Source: an uncultured bacterium (GTDB lineage Bacteria > Sysuimicrobiota > Sysuimicrobiia > Sysuimicrobiales > Sysuimicrobiaceae). From it: DNA of 37,821 nt. Every line of letters begins with the position of its first letter. Positions within the stretch are counted from its first letter, which is position 1. The stretch spans positions 1 to 37,821 of the forward strand of contig CALIMJ010000032.1 in assembly GCA_938028835.1 (NCBI GenBank). The letters run 5' to 3'. Both the position numbers and the translations under genes were made by a program. The notes under the pieces are model-generated. The model was given only the letters and a program-made list of their open reading frames with translations, did not search any database and had not been told where the DNA came from. Shown in pieces: positions 12,150 to 21,173 of this stretch.

Positions 12150-12934
12150 GGGTGCGTCCGTGCGGAGGCCCAGCTCCCGCCGAAGTACGCCGCCTGCACC
12201 TCCGCCTGCGAGGCCAGCTCGGACCGGGTGCCGCTCAGCACCAGGGCCCCGCTCTCGATCACGTACCCGCGGTCCACCACGGGCAACACCGCCCGCGCGT
12301 ACTGCTCGGCCACCAGGACCGCTACCCCGTGGCGACGGATCTCGCCCACCACCCGGACGATCTCCGCCTGCAGCGCGGGGCTCAGCCCCAGCAGGGGTTC
12401 GTCCAGGAGGAGCCATCGCGGCCGGGCCGCGAGGGCCATCCCGATGGCTACCATCTGCTGCTCGCCCCCGCTGAGCATGCCCGCGGGCTTCCGCCACAGC
12501 CGGCGCAGGGGCGGCATGAGCTCGCACGCGAACGCCACGCTCTCGGCTACCTCCGCGCGTGAGCGGAGATAACCGCCCAGGCGCAGGTTCTCGGAAACCG
12601 TGAGGTCCCGGAACACCGCGTGCCGCTCCCGGCAGAGCACGAGCCCCCGGCGCACCCGCTCGGGCACGTCCCAGCCCGTGATGTCCTCTCCGTTCAGGCG
12701 CACCTGGCCGGCCACGGTGACCCGGACTCCTCCGCGTCGGGCCTCCCGCCTCGCGTACACCAGCGTGAGCCCGGCCACGGTGTTCAGCAGGGTGGTCTTG
12801 CCGGCCCCGTTGGACCCGAACACCCCCACTACCTCGCCGGGGTTCAGCTGCACGCTGACCTCGTTGAGGGCCAGGGCGTTCTCGTAGAACACCACGAGGC
12901 GGTCTACCTCAAGCAGACGCGGACACCTCCCCAC
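12146..12934 (-). CDS. HAAT ABC transporter ATP-binding protein, LivF type (system 2)
   Basis: This is the second ATPase of a branched-chain/aromatic acid (HAAT) importer, 262 residues. Walker A GSNGAGKTT lies at about 40-48, the signature is LSGGEQQMVAI, Walker B is WLLLDEP, and the switch His is replaced by Glu-Gln in LVAEQY, as is usual for LivF. A run of about ten extra residues (YARREARRGGVRV) follows the Walker A helix. Typical LivF proteins are shorter here. The GTG at 12934 gives a 26-bp overlap with livG. A non-standard CTG nearer to LLEVDRL, behind GGGAGG, is also possible. The stop overlaps the ligase start by four bases. The cargo is probably an organic acid, by context. Confidence 0.88.
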   Translation of the reverse strand: MGRCPRLLEVDRLVVFYENALALNEVSVQLNPGEVVGVFGSNGAGKTTLLNTVAGLTLVYARREARRGGVRVTVAGQVRLNGEDITGWDVPERVRRGLVLCRERHAVFRDLTVSENLRLGGYLRSRAEVAESVAFACELMPPLRRLWRKPAGMLSGGEQQMVAIGMALAARPRWLLLDEPLLGLSPALQAEIVRVVGEIRRHGVAVLVAEQYARAVLPVVDRGYVIESGALVLSGTRSELASQAEVQAAYFGGSWASARTHP

Positions 12935-13667
12935 CCAGGTAGGCCCTGCGGACCTCCTCCCGCGTCATCACCTCTGCGGGGTGTCCCTCGGCAATCTTCC
13001 TCCCGAAGTCCAGCACCACCACCCGGCCGACCACCTGGAACAGCTCCGCCAGCCGGTGTTCCACCAGGACCAAAGACCGCCCCTCCTGCACCAGGCGCAG
13101 CAGCAAGGGGATGAGGCTGGCGGTCTCCGCCGGGCTCATCCCCGAGAACAGCTCGTCCAGCAGCAGCAGCTGGGGGTCCAGGGCCAGGCAGCGGGCCAGC
13201 TCCAGACGCTTCAGGTAACCGTGGGGGAGCTCGGAGGCGGGCTTGGTGACCGCCGCGGCGTCCCGCTCGAACCCCACTTCCTCCAGGAGGTCCAGCGCCA
13301 CCTCCTCCCGCCGGCCGAACCCCGACCCCAGGCGCTCCCGTGCCCGGCGGGAACACAGGGGGATGATCACGTTGCGGAAGGCCGGCAGCCGGTAAAAAGG
13401 GCGTGGGGTCTGGAAGCTGCGCGCGATCCCCATCCGCACGCGGGCCTCCACGGAGGACTTCGCGATGTCCACGCCCCGGAAGAGCACCCGCCCGTTGTCG
13501 GGGCGCACGAAGCCCGTGATGAGGTTCACCAGGGTGGTCTTTCCGGAGCCGTTGGGCCCGATGATGCCCAGCGCCTCCCCCGGCCGCACCTCCAGGCTCA
13601 CCCCGTCCACGGCGCGCACGCCGCCGAACTGCTTGCTCACACGGTCCACCACCAGAAGGGACTCCAC
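12909..13667 (-). CDS. HAAT ABC transporter ATP-binding protein, LivG type (system 2)
   Basis: This is the first ATPase of importer system 2, 252 residues, energising uptake at the inner face of the membrane. Walker A GPNGSGKT lies at about 37-44. LivG-like features follow: GIARSFQTPRPFYRLPAFRN, then the degenerate signature LPHGYLKRLELAR and Walker B LLLLDELFSGMSPAE. The GTG at 13667 lies seven bases after the permease stop, behind TAGGTG. Earlier in-frame codons are not starts. LivG proteins commonly lack a canonical LSGGQ, so the signature variation is not by itself a defect. Confidence 0.88.
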   Translation of the reverse strand: MESLLVVDRVSKQFGGVRAVDGVSLEVRPGEALGIIGPNGSGKTTLVNLITGFVRPDNGRVLFRGVDIAKSSVEARVRMGIARSFQTPRPFYRLPAFRNVIIPLCSRRARERLGSGFGRREEVALDLLEEVGFERDAAAVTKPASELPHGYLKRLELARCLALDPQLLLLDELFSGMSPAETASLIPLLLRLVQEGRSLVLVEHRLAELFQVVGRVVVLDFGRKIAEGHPAEVMTREEVRRAYLGGEVSASA

Positions 13668-13674
13668 GGCACAC

Positions 13675-14694
13675 CTACAGGGGCACCCAGCGCTCGAACT
13701 GGTGGTAGCGCCTGCGCACCAGGCTGAACAAGCCCTCCGGCACGCTGACCAGAGCCAGGACCAGCACCGCGCAGTAGGCCACCACCCGCAGGGTGCCGAA
13801 GGCCCGCAGCAGCTCTGACAGGGGCACCAGCAAGGCCGCACCCACCGCGGCGCCCGCCATGGTCCCGGGACCGCCCAGCACCGCCGCGGTCAGGGGGAGC
13901 ACCGAGTAGTCCAGGGCGAAGGCGGACATGCCCACCACGTGGTAGTGGGTGGCCAGCACCGCGCCGGCCAGGGTCGCGGGCAACGCTCCCACCACTACCG
14001 CGCCGAACTTCCACCACCCCACGGGAATCCCGGAAGCCCGCACGCTCAGGTCGTTGTCCCGGATGGCGTGCAGCACGAGCCCGTAGTCGCTGTCCAGCAG
14101 CCTCTGCAGCCCAAACGTGGCCACCAGCAGCCCCACCACCAGCAGGTACTGGCGCGCCTCCAGGGAACCCAGGCCGGGGATGCCCGCCAGCCCTTCGGTC
14201 CCTCCCAGGATCTTGGTGGCCTCGATGACGCGGGCGAACAGCAGGGGCAGCGCGAAGGTCACCAGGCTGAAGTACACGCCGCGCAGCCGCAGCACCGGCC
14301 CCAGCAGCACCCCGCAGCCCGCCGCCGCCACCACGGTCCCGCACACCACCGCCAGCAGCGGGGGCAGGCGCAGGTCCAGGACCGCGATGGCCGTGAGATA
14401 CCCGCCCGCTCCGAAAAACAGGCTGTGGCCCAGGGAGACCAGCCCCACGTTTTCCAGAAAGGCCCAGCTCACCGCGGCCAGCATCATGGCCACGGCCACC
14501 AGGAACACCGTCTGCCAGTAGTCGCCCGTCCAGTTCCGGAGCAGGGGAAAGACCAGGAGCAGCACCGCCGCGGCCACCCGCGGCCCGGCGAGGTAGACGA
14601 GCTCGGCCCAGCCTGCCAGCGCGAAGATGTCATCGGACCGCACCTTGATCCCACGGTCCAGTCGCTCCCGCCGGTAGGCCCCAGGTGCCGTCAC
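13675..14694 (-). CDS. HAAT ABC transporter permease, LivM type (system 2)
   Basis: This is the membrane permease of importer system 2, 339 residues. The GTG at 14694 overlaps the LivH stop (GTGA) and has GGAGGAGC just upstream. About nine hydrophobic helices are visible. LivM motifs include WAFLENVGLVSLGHSLFFG, the cytoplasmic EAA-like loop SDYGLVLHAIRDNDL followed by RASGIPVGWWK, and AVLGGPGTMAGAAVGAALL. The C-terminus is basic (SLVRRRYHQFERW). It should pair with the LivH subunit encoded just upstream. Confidence 0.88.
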   Translation of the reverse strand: MTAPGAYRRERLDRGIKVRSDDIFALAGWAELVYLAGPRVAAAVLLLVFPLLRNWTGDYWQTVFLVAVAMMLAAVSWAFLENVGLVSLGHSLFFGAGGYLTAIAVLDLRLPPLLAVVCGTVVAAAGCGVLLGPVLRLRGVYFSLVTFALPLLFARVIEATKILGGTEGLAGIPGLGSLEARQYLLVVGLLVATFGLQRLLDSDYGLVLHAIRDNDLSVRASGIPVGWWKFGAVVVGALPATLAGAVLATHYHVVGMSAFALDYSVLPLTAAVLGGPGTMAGAAVGAALLVPLSELLRAFGTLRVVAYCAVLVLALVSVPEGLFSLVRRRYHQFERWVPL

Positions 14695-15569
14695 ACCCGC
14701 TCCTCCAGCTCCTTCAGCCGACCCAGGATGCCCGACGGACGCACCGCCAGTACTGCCACGATGGCGGCCAGGTAGACCACCTCGCTCCAGTGGGGCCCTA
14801 TCACCACGCTGGCCACCACCGTGGCCAGACCCAGCAGCAGCGCCGCCAGCACCAGCCCCGCGGTGCGCTCCGTGCCGCCCGTCACGGTGACCGCGAGGGC
14901 CACCAGCATGGCGTCGTAGCCCAGGTTGATGGAGATCAGGCCCAGGGGGAGCACCAGGACCGCCGCCACCGCCGCCAGGGCGCTCCCGAGGACCACGCTC
15001 AAAGCCGCCATCCGGTCCTCCCGGATGCCCAGGCTGAGCGCCGTGTACTCCTCCTGCGCCATGGCCCGCAGGGCCAGGCCGGTGCGGGTGGCCCGGCCGA
15101 ACCACCACAGCGCGAGCCCGAGTCCGGCGGCGCTAGCTACTACCACCAGGCGGTGTGCGTCCACCACCACCTCCCCCAAAGCCACGGAGCCCGCCACCAC
15201 CGGGGGCAGGTTGAACTCGTACGTCACCAGCCCCATCCAGCGGAACAGCTCCAGCATGGCCACCCCCACCGCGAAGGTGGCGATGACCTCCGCCAGGACC
15301 AGCCGGCGTACGGGCCGGATCACCGCCGCGTAGACCAGCAGGCCCACCGCGGCCGCCACCGCCACGCTGGCGGCCACCGCCAGGGGGTACGGCCAGCCCA
15401 GCTTCCGCAAGGAGAACCAGCAGACGAACCCGGACAGGATGTAGACCCCGCCGTGGGAGAAGTTGGGGATGCCCGACAGCCCGAAGGTCACGCTGAACCC
15501 CAGGGCCACCAGCAGCAGCACCGCGGCCTGTACCAGCCCGTACACCAGGACGGTCAGGAGCTCGGGCAT
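14691..15569 (-). CDS. HAAT ABC transporter permease, LivH type (system 2)
   Basis: This is a LivH-type permease of 292 residues starting at ATG 15569, 27 bases after the binding-protein stop. The diagnostic block GLSGIPNFSHGGVYILSGF is the LivH loop, usually GxxNxAHG with His. TRTGLALRAMAQEEYTA is the coupling loop, and VTVTGGTERTAGLVLAALLLG and VLAVRPSGILG close the protein. Roughly eight transmembrane segments are visible. It overlaps the next permease gene by four bases, so balanced expression of the pair is likely. Confidence 0.88.
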   Translation of the reverse strand: MPELLTVLVYGLVQAAVLLLVALGFSVTFGLSGIPNFSHGGVYILSGFVCWFSLRKLGWPYPLAVAASVAVAAAVGLLVYAAVIRPVRRLVLAEVIATFAVGVAMLELFRWMGLVTYEFNLPPVVAGSVALGEVVVDAHRLVVVASAAGLGLALWWFGRATRTGLALRAMAQEEYTALSLGIREDRMAALSVVLGSALAAVAAVLVLPLGLISINLGYDAMLVALAVTVTGGTERTAGLVLAALLLGLATVVASVVIGPHWSEVVYLAAIVAVLAVRPSGILGRLKELEERV

Positions 15570-15596
15570 CCCCGGGCCAGGGCTTTCCGCGCCCGG

Positions 15597-16877
15597 CTAG
15601 CGTGCGATCCCCGCGGGCAGCCGGATCTCGTCCTCGGCGGCCATCTCCGGGAACACCACCACCCGCCGTCCGGGCGCCCGCCACTGGAAGGCCAGGCTGA
15701 TGGCGGTCTGCGTGGGCAGGCCGCCGTAGACCACTTGGTGCCGGTCGTTGAAGCGGATCCGGCCGATGACGCCTTCCATGTCCGTCTTGCGGATCTCCTC
15801 CGCCACCCGGTCCGGGTCCAGGGTGCCCGCCCGCTCCATGGCCGCGGCCACCACGTACACCGCGTCGTAGGAGGGACCGGGACCGTGGCCGCTAAGCTTC
15901 AGCCGCGCCGCCTCCCCGTACTTCTGCCCGTAGGCGCGGTTGAAGTGCACGGACTTGGGTAGCGCCCGGATGGCGATGGGCCCCGGCTCGGCCACGAACT
16001 GCACCATCCCGTCCACCGCGCCCTCGAAAGTCTGCCAGGCGTCCGCGGGCACCGCGGGGCTGATGAACCCCAGGACCAACACGGGCAGGCGCGCTCCCTT
16101 GACCTGCTTGAGCAGGATGCCCGACTGCGGCATGTCGAACACCGGCACCAGCACCTGCGTGCGGCCCGTGCGGGCCCGGAGCACGCTGGCGGAGAAGTCC
16201 GTAGCTCCCGTGGGGTAGGCGTCCGCGGACACCACGGTCCAGCCCGCCTGGCGGGCCCACGTGTCCAGGAAGCCCACCGTCCCCTTGGCCCACAGGACGT
16301 CCTGGTGCACGAACTGCACCCGGGACAGCCCGAAGCGGGACTTCACGAACCCCAGGACCCGGGCCAGGTTTCCGGCGAAGTACTCGCTCTGCAGCCCCAT
16401 GCGGAACAGGTACCGGTACTTGGCAGGGTCACTGGCGATCCGCGCCTCGAACGCGGGCGTCATGGCGATGGTGACCACGTACGGCACCCGGTAGCGGGCC
16501 ACCACGTCCATGGCCGCCAGGAGCACCTCCGAGGGGAAGGCTCGCACCACGATGGCGTGCGGCCGGCGTTCCGTGATGAGCTTCTCCAGAGCTGCCAGGG
16601 CGTCGTGGATGGGGATGCCCGGCTCGTGCTCCCGCGTGTCGATGGAGACCACCTGCAGCGGCCGCTGGACCCCGCCGACCCGGACCCCGCCCCGGGCGTT
16701 GATCTCGTCCACCGCCAGCTGCACGGCCCGCAGGGAGTCTGCCCCCTCGATGGAGCCCAGGGCCGTGGGCACGCCCAGCACGATGGGGTCTGCGGGCGCA
16801 CCTCGCGCCGCCGGACCGAGCAGCAAAGCCACCAGCACGACCAGGGGGACCGCCAACGCCACACGCGAGCCGACCAC
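15597..16877 (-). CDS. HAAT ABC transporter substrate-binding protein (system 2)
   Basis: This is a periplasmic-binding-protein-like (type I fold) receptor of 426 residues. The start is GTG 16877, because GGAGGTGA lies five bases upstream. It gives a clear signal peptide: a short basic end (VGSR), a hydrophobic core (VALAVPLVVLVALLL) and a likely cleavage after ARG or GAPA. The mature part shows LivK/Peripla_BP_6 features: IVLGVPTALGSIEGADSLRA, AVDEINARGG, SFDAVY-like SYDAVYVVAAAMERAG and EEIRKTDMEGVIGRIRF. It is the first gene of system 2, 26 bases after the CoA-transferase beta gene. The ligand is not predictable. An aromatic or aliphatic carboxylate is the contextual guess. Confidence 0.88.
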   Translation of the reverse strand: MVGSRVALAVPLVVLVALLLGPAARGAPADPIVLGVPTALGSIEGADSLRAVQLAVDEINARGGVRVGGVQRPLQVVSIDTREHEPGIPIHDALAALEKLITERRPHAIVVRAFPSEVLLAAMDVVARYRVPYVVTIAMTPAFEARIASDPAKYRYLFRMGLQSEYFAGNLARVLGFVKSRFGLSRVQFVHQDVLWAKGTVGFLDTWARQAGWTVVSADAYPTGATDFSASVLRARTGRTQVLVPVFDMPQSGILLKQVKGARLPVLVLGFISPAVPADAWQTFEGAVDGMVQFVAEPGPIAIRALPKSVHFNRAYGQKYGEAARLKLSGHGPGPSYDAVYVVAAAMERAGTLDPDRVAEEIRKTDMEGVIGRIRFNDRHQVVYGGLPTQTAISLAFQWRAPGRRVVVFPEMAAEDEIRLPAGIAR

Positions 16878-16903
16878 GCTCCTCACCTCCCCGCCGGTTA
16901 CTA

Positions 16904-17695
16904 TTAACGGTCTGCCCGGTTCCGGTTGCCGGTCCACACCCCTTCGGGGTCGTACTCCCGCAGCACCCGCAGCTCCTCCGCGGACGGTTCCGGTGTGGGG
17001 CTGGCACCGTCCGCGACCCGCACCGGCCACCCGGTGTTCTCCACAACCTCCTGCAGGGACTGCCGGGGGTGCCAGTGGTGCAGCACCGCCTCACAGGTCT
17101 GCGGGTCGAACCGGAAAACGGCGCGGTCGGTGATGATGGCACTGGGCCCGCCCCGGGGAAGTCCCACCCGCTGCCGCCACCCGGGCCCGTCGCCGTAGCC
17201 GGGCGAAGTCCGGAAGTCCACCCGCTGGACGAGGCGGTGGCGCCCGTGCGGCAGGATCACCACCAGCCGCTTCGCCAGGGACGCGATGTCCGCCGCACCT
17301 CCGCTGCCCGGAAGTTTCACCTGAGGGTGATGGGGGTCCCCGATGTACGAGCTGTTCACGTTCCCGAAGCGGTCCACCTGCGCCCCGCCGATGAACCCCA
17401 CGTCCACGTCCCCCCGCTGCAGCAGGCCCATGACGTTGGCCATGCGGGTACACCACACCGCACCCACGATGTTGGGGGTATCGGACATGGTGTACAGGAG
17501 CTGCGGGGTCGGCACGTCCCGGACGATGCCGTTCTCGAAGATCCCTACGGACCGGGGCGCGTGCAGCCGCTTGGCCACGCAGTAGGCCAGCAGGGGCAGC
17601 CGCATGCCCACGAACACCACCTCGCCGTCCCGGATCTCCCGGGACGCGGCCACCACCATGAGCTCGCCCACGCTCCAGTCCGCCACGTCCCTCAC
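16904..17695 (-). CDS. family I CoA-transferase, beta subunit (glutaconate/3-oxoacid type)
   Basis: This is the beta subunit of a two-subunit CoA-transferase, 263 residues. The GTG at 17695 overlaps the alpha stop as GTGA. The GTG at 17698 is equally possible. Residues 50-60 read VGIFENGIVRD. The ENG motif carries the Glu that forms the CoA thioester in family I CoA-transferases, so a true transferase is more likely than an IpdAB-type ring hydrolase. GGAQVDRFGNVNSS and KLPGSGGAADIASLAKR are typical of the GctB group. It probably moves CoA between a transported acid and an acyl-CoA donor. It sits between two HAAT importers. The substrate is unknown. Confidence 0.83.
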   Translation of the reverse strand: MRDVADWSVGELMVVAASREIRDGEVVFVGMRLPLLAYCVAKRLHAPRSVGIFENGIVRDVPTPQLLYTMSDTPNIVGAVWCTRMANVMGLLQRGDVDVGFIGGAQVDRFGNVNSSYIGDPHHPQVKLPGSGGAADIASLAKRLVVILPHGRHRLVQRVDFRTSPGYGDGPGWRQRVGLPRGGPSAIITDRAVFRFDPQTCEAVLHHWHPRQSLQEVVENTGWPVRVADGASPTPEPSAEELRVLREYDPEGVWTGNRNRADR

Positions 17696-18618
17696 CACGC
17701 GTAGTCCACCGGGGCTGCGGGCGCCGGCTGGAGCTGCCGCAGGGCGTCCCACCGCGCCCCCAGCCGCTGCAGGTAGGCCTGCCGGTCGGGTAGCTCCAGG
17801 ACCCAGGTGCGCAGCCACTCCCGGAAGCCCTCCTCCGTGCGGGTGGCCCGGTGGTACTCCTCGTAGAAGGCGTGGTCCCTGCGGTAGTAGCCCGGCACAG
17901 GGGAAGGGTGGCAGCCGCCCGGACAGTGCACCACCGCGGACACCTTGAACCCCGGCAGCAGGACGCGGTTGGGGTCACTGCGGATCACCGAAGGGTCCAC
18001 CACCTCCTCCGCGAGCAGCACCACGTGCCGGGACGCCAAAGCCGCCTCCTCCGTCACGCCCAGGTTGCCCCACAGGTGCGCGTTGCCCTCCGGGTCGGAC
18101 CGCTGGACCGCGAGGATGGCCACGTCCGGCTGGATGGCACGCACCAGCAGCAGGGGTTCGCCGGTCCAGGGGTCCTCAAAGAGGCGGAAGGCCTCTAGCT
18201 GGCGGGGGACGTCGCTGCCCAACAGGGACCGGGTGGGCAGGTACGGCACTCCCAGGGCGCCCGCCATCAGCGCCAGGGCCACCGCGAAGTTGGAGGTGTC
18301 CTGCACCTCCACGGGTCGCGGAACTCCCTGCTCCGTGGCGCGCCGGTACGCGTGGCCCAGCCCCGCGGACACGTTGCCCACCCACGCGGCCACCACGCGG
18401 GCCACGCACCCGGCCCCGATGAGCTGGTCAAAGAGCACGTCGGAGATGGGGCCCACCAGGGTCAGATCCCGCCTGCCCTGCCGGATGATCTCGTGTCCCG
18501 CGGCGAAGGGGATGAGGCTTTCCAGGCACGTGCCCATCACCACGGTGGCGCCGTCGGGGACGAAGCGGGAGATGGCCTCCCGGAGCGAGACCAGCTTACC
18601 GTCCGGCCTCGGTCCCAC
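17692..18618 (-). CDS. family I CoA-transferase, alpha subunit (glutaconate/3-oxoacid type)
   Basis: This is the alpha subunit of the CoA-transferase, 308 residues. The start GTG 18618 is preceded by AGGAGGTGGCGG and overlaps the end of livM by 23 bases. Family features are DGATVVMGTCLESLIPFAAGHEII near the N-terminus (split into DGATVVMGT and PFAAGHEII), DLTLVGPISDVLFDQLIGAG, RAIQPDVAILAVQRSDPEGNA and VPGYYRRDHAFYEEYHRATRT. The last two match the GctA/IpdA branch. It forms an alpha-beta pair with the next gene. An IpdA-like hydrolase role cannot be excluded on this subunit alone. Confidence 0.83.
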   Translation of the reverse strand: MGPRPDGKLVSLREAISRFVPDGATVVMGTCLESLIPFAAGHEIIRQGRRDLTLVGPISDVLFDQLIGAGCVARVVAAWVGNVSAGLGHAYRRATEQGVPRPVEVQDTSNFAVALALMAGALGVPYLPTRSLLGSDVPRQLEAFRLFEDPWTGEPLLLVRAIQPDVAILAVQRSDPEGNAHLWGNLGVTEEAALASRHVVLLAEEVVDPSVIRSDPNRVLLPGFKVSAVVHCPGGCHPSPVPGYYRRDHAFYEEYHRATRTEEGFREWLRTWVLELPDRQAYLQRLGARWDALRQLQPAPAAPVDYAW

Positions 18619-19615
18619 CCGCCACCTCCTCCTTGGCGGCTGTCCGGGGGCTGCTCACCCGCGGTGCCGGTGCCCGGCGGGCGAGGAGGCCCTGGACCAC
18701 CGGGACGACCCCTTGCCGGAACAGCAGGAACAGCGCCACCAGCAGGACGCCGTAGGCCAGGACCGTCAGCTGACCGAAGGGCCGGACCAGTTCGTCCACC
18801 ACGCTGAACAGGGCCGCCCCCACCACGGGACCCAGCAGCGTCCGCATCCCGCCCAGGAGGAGGGCCACCAGCACCGGGATGTCCACGTGGCCCACCGCGT
18901 ACACCGAAGGGCTGATGAAGCCGTTCAGGTCGGCGTACAGGGCGCCCACCAGGCCCACCAGGGCCGACGCACCCGCCGCGGTGGCCACCTTGTAGCGGGT
19001 CACGTCGATGCCGGACAGCTCCGCGCTGACCTCGTCCTCGCTGAGGGCGTGCAGGGCCGCACCGTGCCGAGAGCCGAACAGCCAGCGGTAGCCCGCAAGG
19101 GAAGCCACCAGCACGGCCAGCAGGACGTAGTAGGCCCGATGCGGGTCGTCACCCAGGCCAACCCCCAGCCCGCGGGTCACAATACCGGTCTCCCCGTTGG
19201 TCAGGTCCCGCAGGCCCAGCAGGAGGTTGTGCACGATCAGGGAAACGGCCAGGGTGACGATCCCCACGAACAGCACCCCGAAGCCGCGCCGCACGCTCAC
19301 GTAGCTCAAAAAGCCTCCGGTGGCCGCCGCGGCCACCGTGGCCAGCCCTATCGCGGCCAGGCTCGTCAGCTTCAGGTCCCGCACCAGGATCACCGACAGG
19401 TAGCCGCCGAGACTCGCCAGGGCTCCCACGCACAGGAACAGCTGGTTGGTGTGGCCGAACAGCAGGTTGAAGGCTACCGCGTAGCAGGCCAGGACCAGCA
19501 TCAGGGTGGCGATGCGCATCTGGTAGGGGCTGTCGCCCGCCGCGAGGGGCAAGACTGCCAGCACCGCCGCCACCGCGACGACAGGTGCTGCCTGTCGGCT
19601 CCACGGGACGCTCAT
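18596..19615 (-). CDS. HAAT ABC transporter permease, LivM type (system 1)
   Basis: This is a LivM-type permease of 339 residues. The ATG at 19615 overlaps the LivH stop by four bases (ATGA). Hydrophobic helices alternate with LivM motifs: YAVAFNLLFGHTNQLFLCVG, where His-Thr-Asn replaces the more usual GQ/GH.S signature, the cytoplasmic loop SRHGAALHALSEDEVSAEL, and LLLGGMRTLLGPVVGAALF. About nine to ten membrane spans are visible. The C-terminal 30 residues are hydrophilic (RRAPAPRVSSPRTAAKEE) and overlap the CoA-transferase start. Confidence 0.87.
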   Translation of the reverse strand: MSVPWSRQAAPVVAVAAVLAVLPLAAGDSPYQMRIATLMLVLACYAVAFNLLFGHTNQLFLCVGALASLGGYLSVILVRDLKLTSLAAIGLATVAAAATGGFLSYVSVRRGFGVLFVGIVTLAVSLIVHNLLLGLRDLTNGETGIVTRGLGVGLGDDPHRAYYVLLAVLVASLAGYRWLFGSRHGAALHALSEDEVSAELSGIDVTRYKVATAAGASALVGLVGALYADLNGFISPSVYAVGHVDIPVLVALLLGGMRTLLGPVVGAALFSVVDELVRPFGQLTVLAYGVLLVALFLLFRQGVVPVVQGLLARRAPAPRVSSPRTAAKEEVAGGTEAGR

Positions 19616-20466
19616 GGCCAGTACGCCAGCAGGCCCTCCGGCCGCACCAGCAGGGTGGCCACCGCCACCGCCAGGAGGGCGATCCAGGTGAGGTACGTAC
19701 CGACCCAGTAACTCAGGGCGGCGTTCACCATCCCCAACAGCAGGCTCGCCAGGAACGTGCCCGTGAGGCTGCGCACCCCGCCCACCACCGCCACGATCAG
19801 GGCCAGGATGGTGAACTCCGGCCCCATGTCGGGCCCCAGGTACGAGAAGAATCCCTGTCCCAGGGCCGCCACCCCCGCCAGCAGGCCGCTCAGGAACAGG
19901 GTGACGGTCCGCGCCCGCTCCACGTCTACCCCGCACAGCCACGCCCCCGCCTCGTTCTGGATGATGCAGCGGATGGCCTTCCCCAGCCGGGTGCCCTTCA
20001 GGAACACCAGCAGCAGCCCGAAGGTGGCCAGGGACAGGGCTCCCACCGCCAGGCTGGCGGTGCGCACGGTGATCCCGGCCACCTCCACGGACGGGGCGGG
20101 CAGCCGCAGGCTCAAAGCCACGTTGGGGTAGCGGAAGGTGAAGAAACCGTCGAGGGCAAAGGACGTGCCCAGGGTAAGGATGAGCGCCAGCAGCAGCCGC
20201 TCCTCCCCCCTGCGGCGGTACGCGGGCTGCAGCAGGGTGCGATCGAGGACCAGGGCCACCAGACCCGCAGCCAGCACGCCACCCAGCCCGCCCAGCACCG
20301 GGTTCACCTTCGCCTGCAAGAGCAGGGCCGCCACCAACCCCCCGGCCACCGCCACCTGTCCGTGGGCCAGGTTCAGCACGCCGCCCAGGCCGTACACGAA
20401 CACGACCCCCACCGACAGCAGCGCCAGCTGCAGCCCCAGCACCAGGCCGTCCAGGACCACGCCCAC
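19612..20466 (-). CDS. HAAT ABC transporter permease, LivH type (system 1)
   Basis: This is a LivH-type permease of 284 residues starting at GTG 20466, two bases after the livF stop. The LivH block YGLGGVLNLAHGQVAVAGG is clear. TRLGKAIRCIIQNEAGAWLC is the ATPase coupling loop, and LIVAVVGGVRSLTGTFLASL and LLVRPEGLL are the usual C-terminal motifs. About eight membrane spans are visible. In this system the gene order is binding protein, livG, livF, livH, livM, whereas system 2 runs binding protein, livH, livM, livG, livF, so the two are not a recent tandem duplication. Confidence 0.88.
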   Translation of the reverse strand: MGVVLDGLVLGLQLALLSVGVVFVYGLGGVLNLAHGQVAVAGGLVAALLLQAKVNPVLGGLGGVLAAGLVALVLDRTLLQPAYRRRGEERLLLALILTLGTSFALDGFFTFRYPNVALSLRLPAPSVEVAGITVRTASLAVGALSLATFGLLLVFLKGTRLGKAIRCIIQNEAGAWLCGVDVERARTVTLFLSGLLAGVAALGQGFFSYLGPDMGPEFTILALIVAVVGGVRSLTGTFLASLLLGMVNAALSYWVGTYLTWIALLAVAVATLLVRPEGLLAYWP

Positions 20467-20468
20467 CG

Positions 20469-21170
20469 CTACGTCCCCCCGAGGTACGCCATACGCAGCT
20501 GCGCGCTGCCCCGCAGGTCCGCGGCCTCCCCTTCAAACGCCACGCCCCCGTCCTTCAGCACGTACACCCGGGAGCACAGGCCCAATGCGGCGCCCACCTG
20601 CTGCTCGGCCAGCAGGATGGTGACCCCCTGCCGGCGCAGGGTCTCCAGCCGCCGGTACAGCTCCGCCACCAGCCGCGGTGCCAGCCCCGTGGACGGCTCG
20701 TCCAGCAACAACAGCTTCGGCTGTGCCATCAGCGCCCGCGCGATGGCCAGCATCTGCTGCTCGCCTCCGGACAGGGTCCCCGCCCGCTGCCCCCTGCGCT
20801 CCGCCAGCCGCGGGAACAGCTCAAATACCATCTCCAGACGCTGGCGGGCACCCTCCGGGCGCGCATACGCCCCCAGCTCCAGGTTTTCCAGGACCGTCAG
20901 CTGGGGAAACAGCTCCCGCTCCGCGGCCACGTACGCCACGCCCTGGCGCACCACCTCGTGCGGCCGGAGGCCGTGTAGCGGCCGACCCTCGAAATGCACG
21001 GAGCCCTTCTTGGGCCGCACCAGGCCCACCAGGGAGCGGAATAGGGTGGTCTTGCCCGCGCCGTTGGGGCCCAGTACCGCGATGGCCTCTCCGTCGGCCA
21101 CCTGAAGGCTGACCCCGCGCACCACCGCCACGTCGTCGTAGCCCGCCCACAGGTCCTGGACTTCCAGCAT
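20469..21170 (-). CDS. HAAT ABC transporter ATP-binding protein, LivF type (system 1)
   Basis: This is a LivF-type ATPase of 233 residues, the standard length. The ATG at 21170 follows the LivG stop by three bases. It has Walker A GPNGAGKTT at about 34-42, ERELFPQLTVLENLELGAY, signature LSGGEQQMLAIARAL, Walker B KLLLLDEPSTGLAP and LLAEQQVGAAL. All catalytic motifs are intact. It should pair with LivG of the same system to drive uptake. Confidence 0.9.
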   Translation of the reverse strand: MLEVQDLWAGYDDVAVVRGVSLQVADGEAIAVLGPNGAGKTTLFRSLVGLVRPKKGSVHFEGRPLHGLRPHEVVRQGVAYVAAERELFPQLTVLENLELGAYARPEGARQRLEMVFELFPRLAERRGQRAGTLSGGEQQMLAIARALMAQPKLLLLDEPSTGLAPRLVAELYRRLETLRRQGVTILLAEQQVGAALGLCSRVYVLKDGGVAFEGEAADLRGSAQLRMAYLGGT

Positions 21171-21173
21171 GGG

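Noticed and set aside
16904-18618. IpdAB-type steroid ring hydrolase
   Set aside because: The beta subunit has an ENG motif typical of CoA-transferases, and there are no other steroid genes. It remains a minor alternative.
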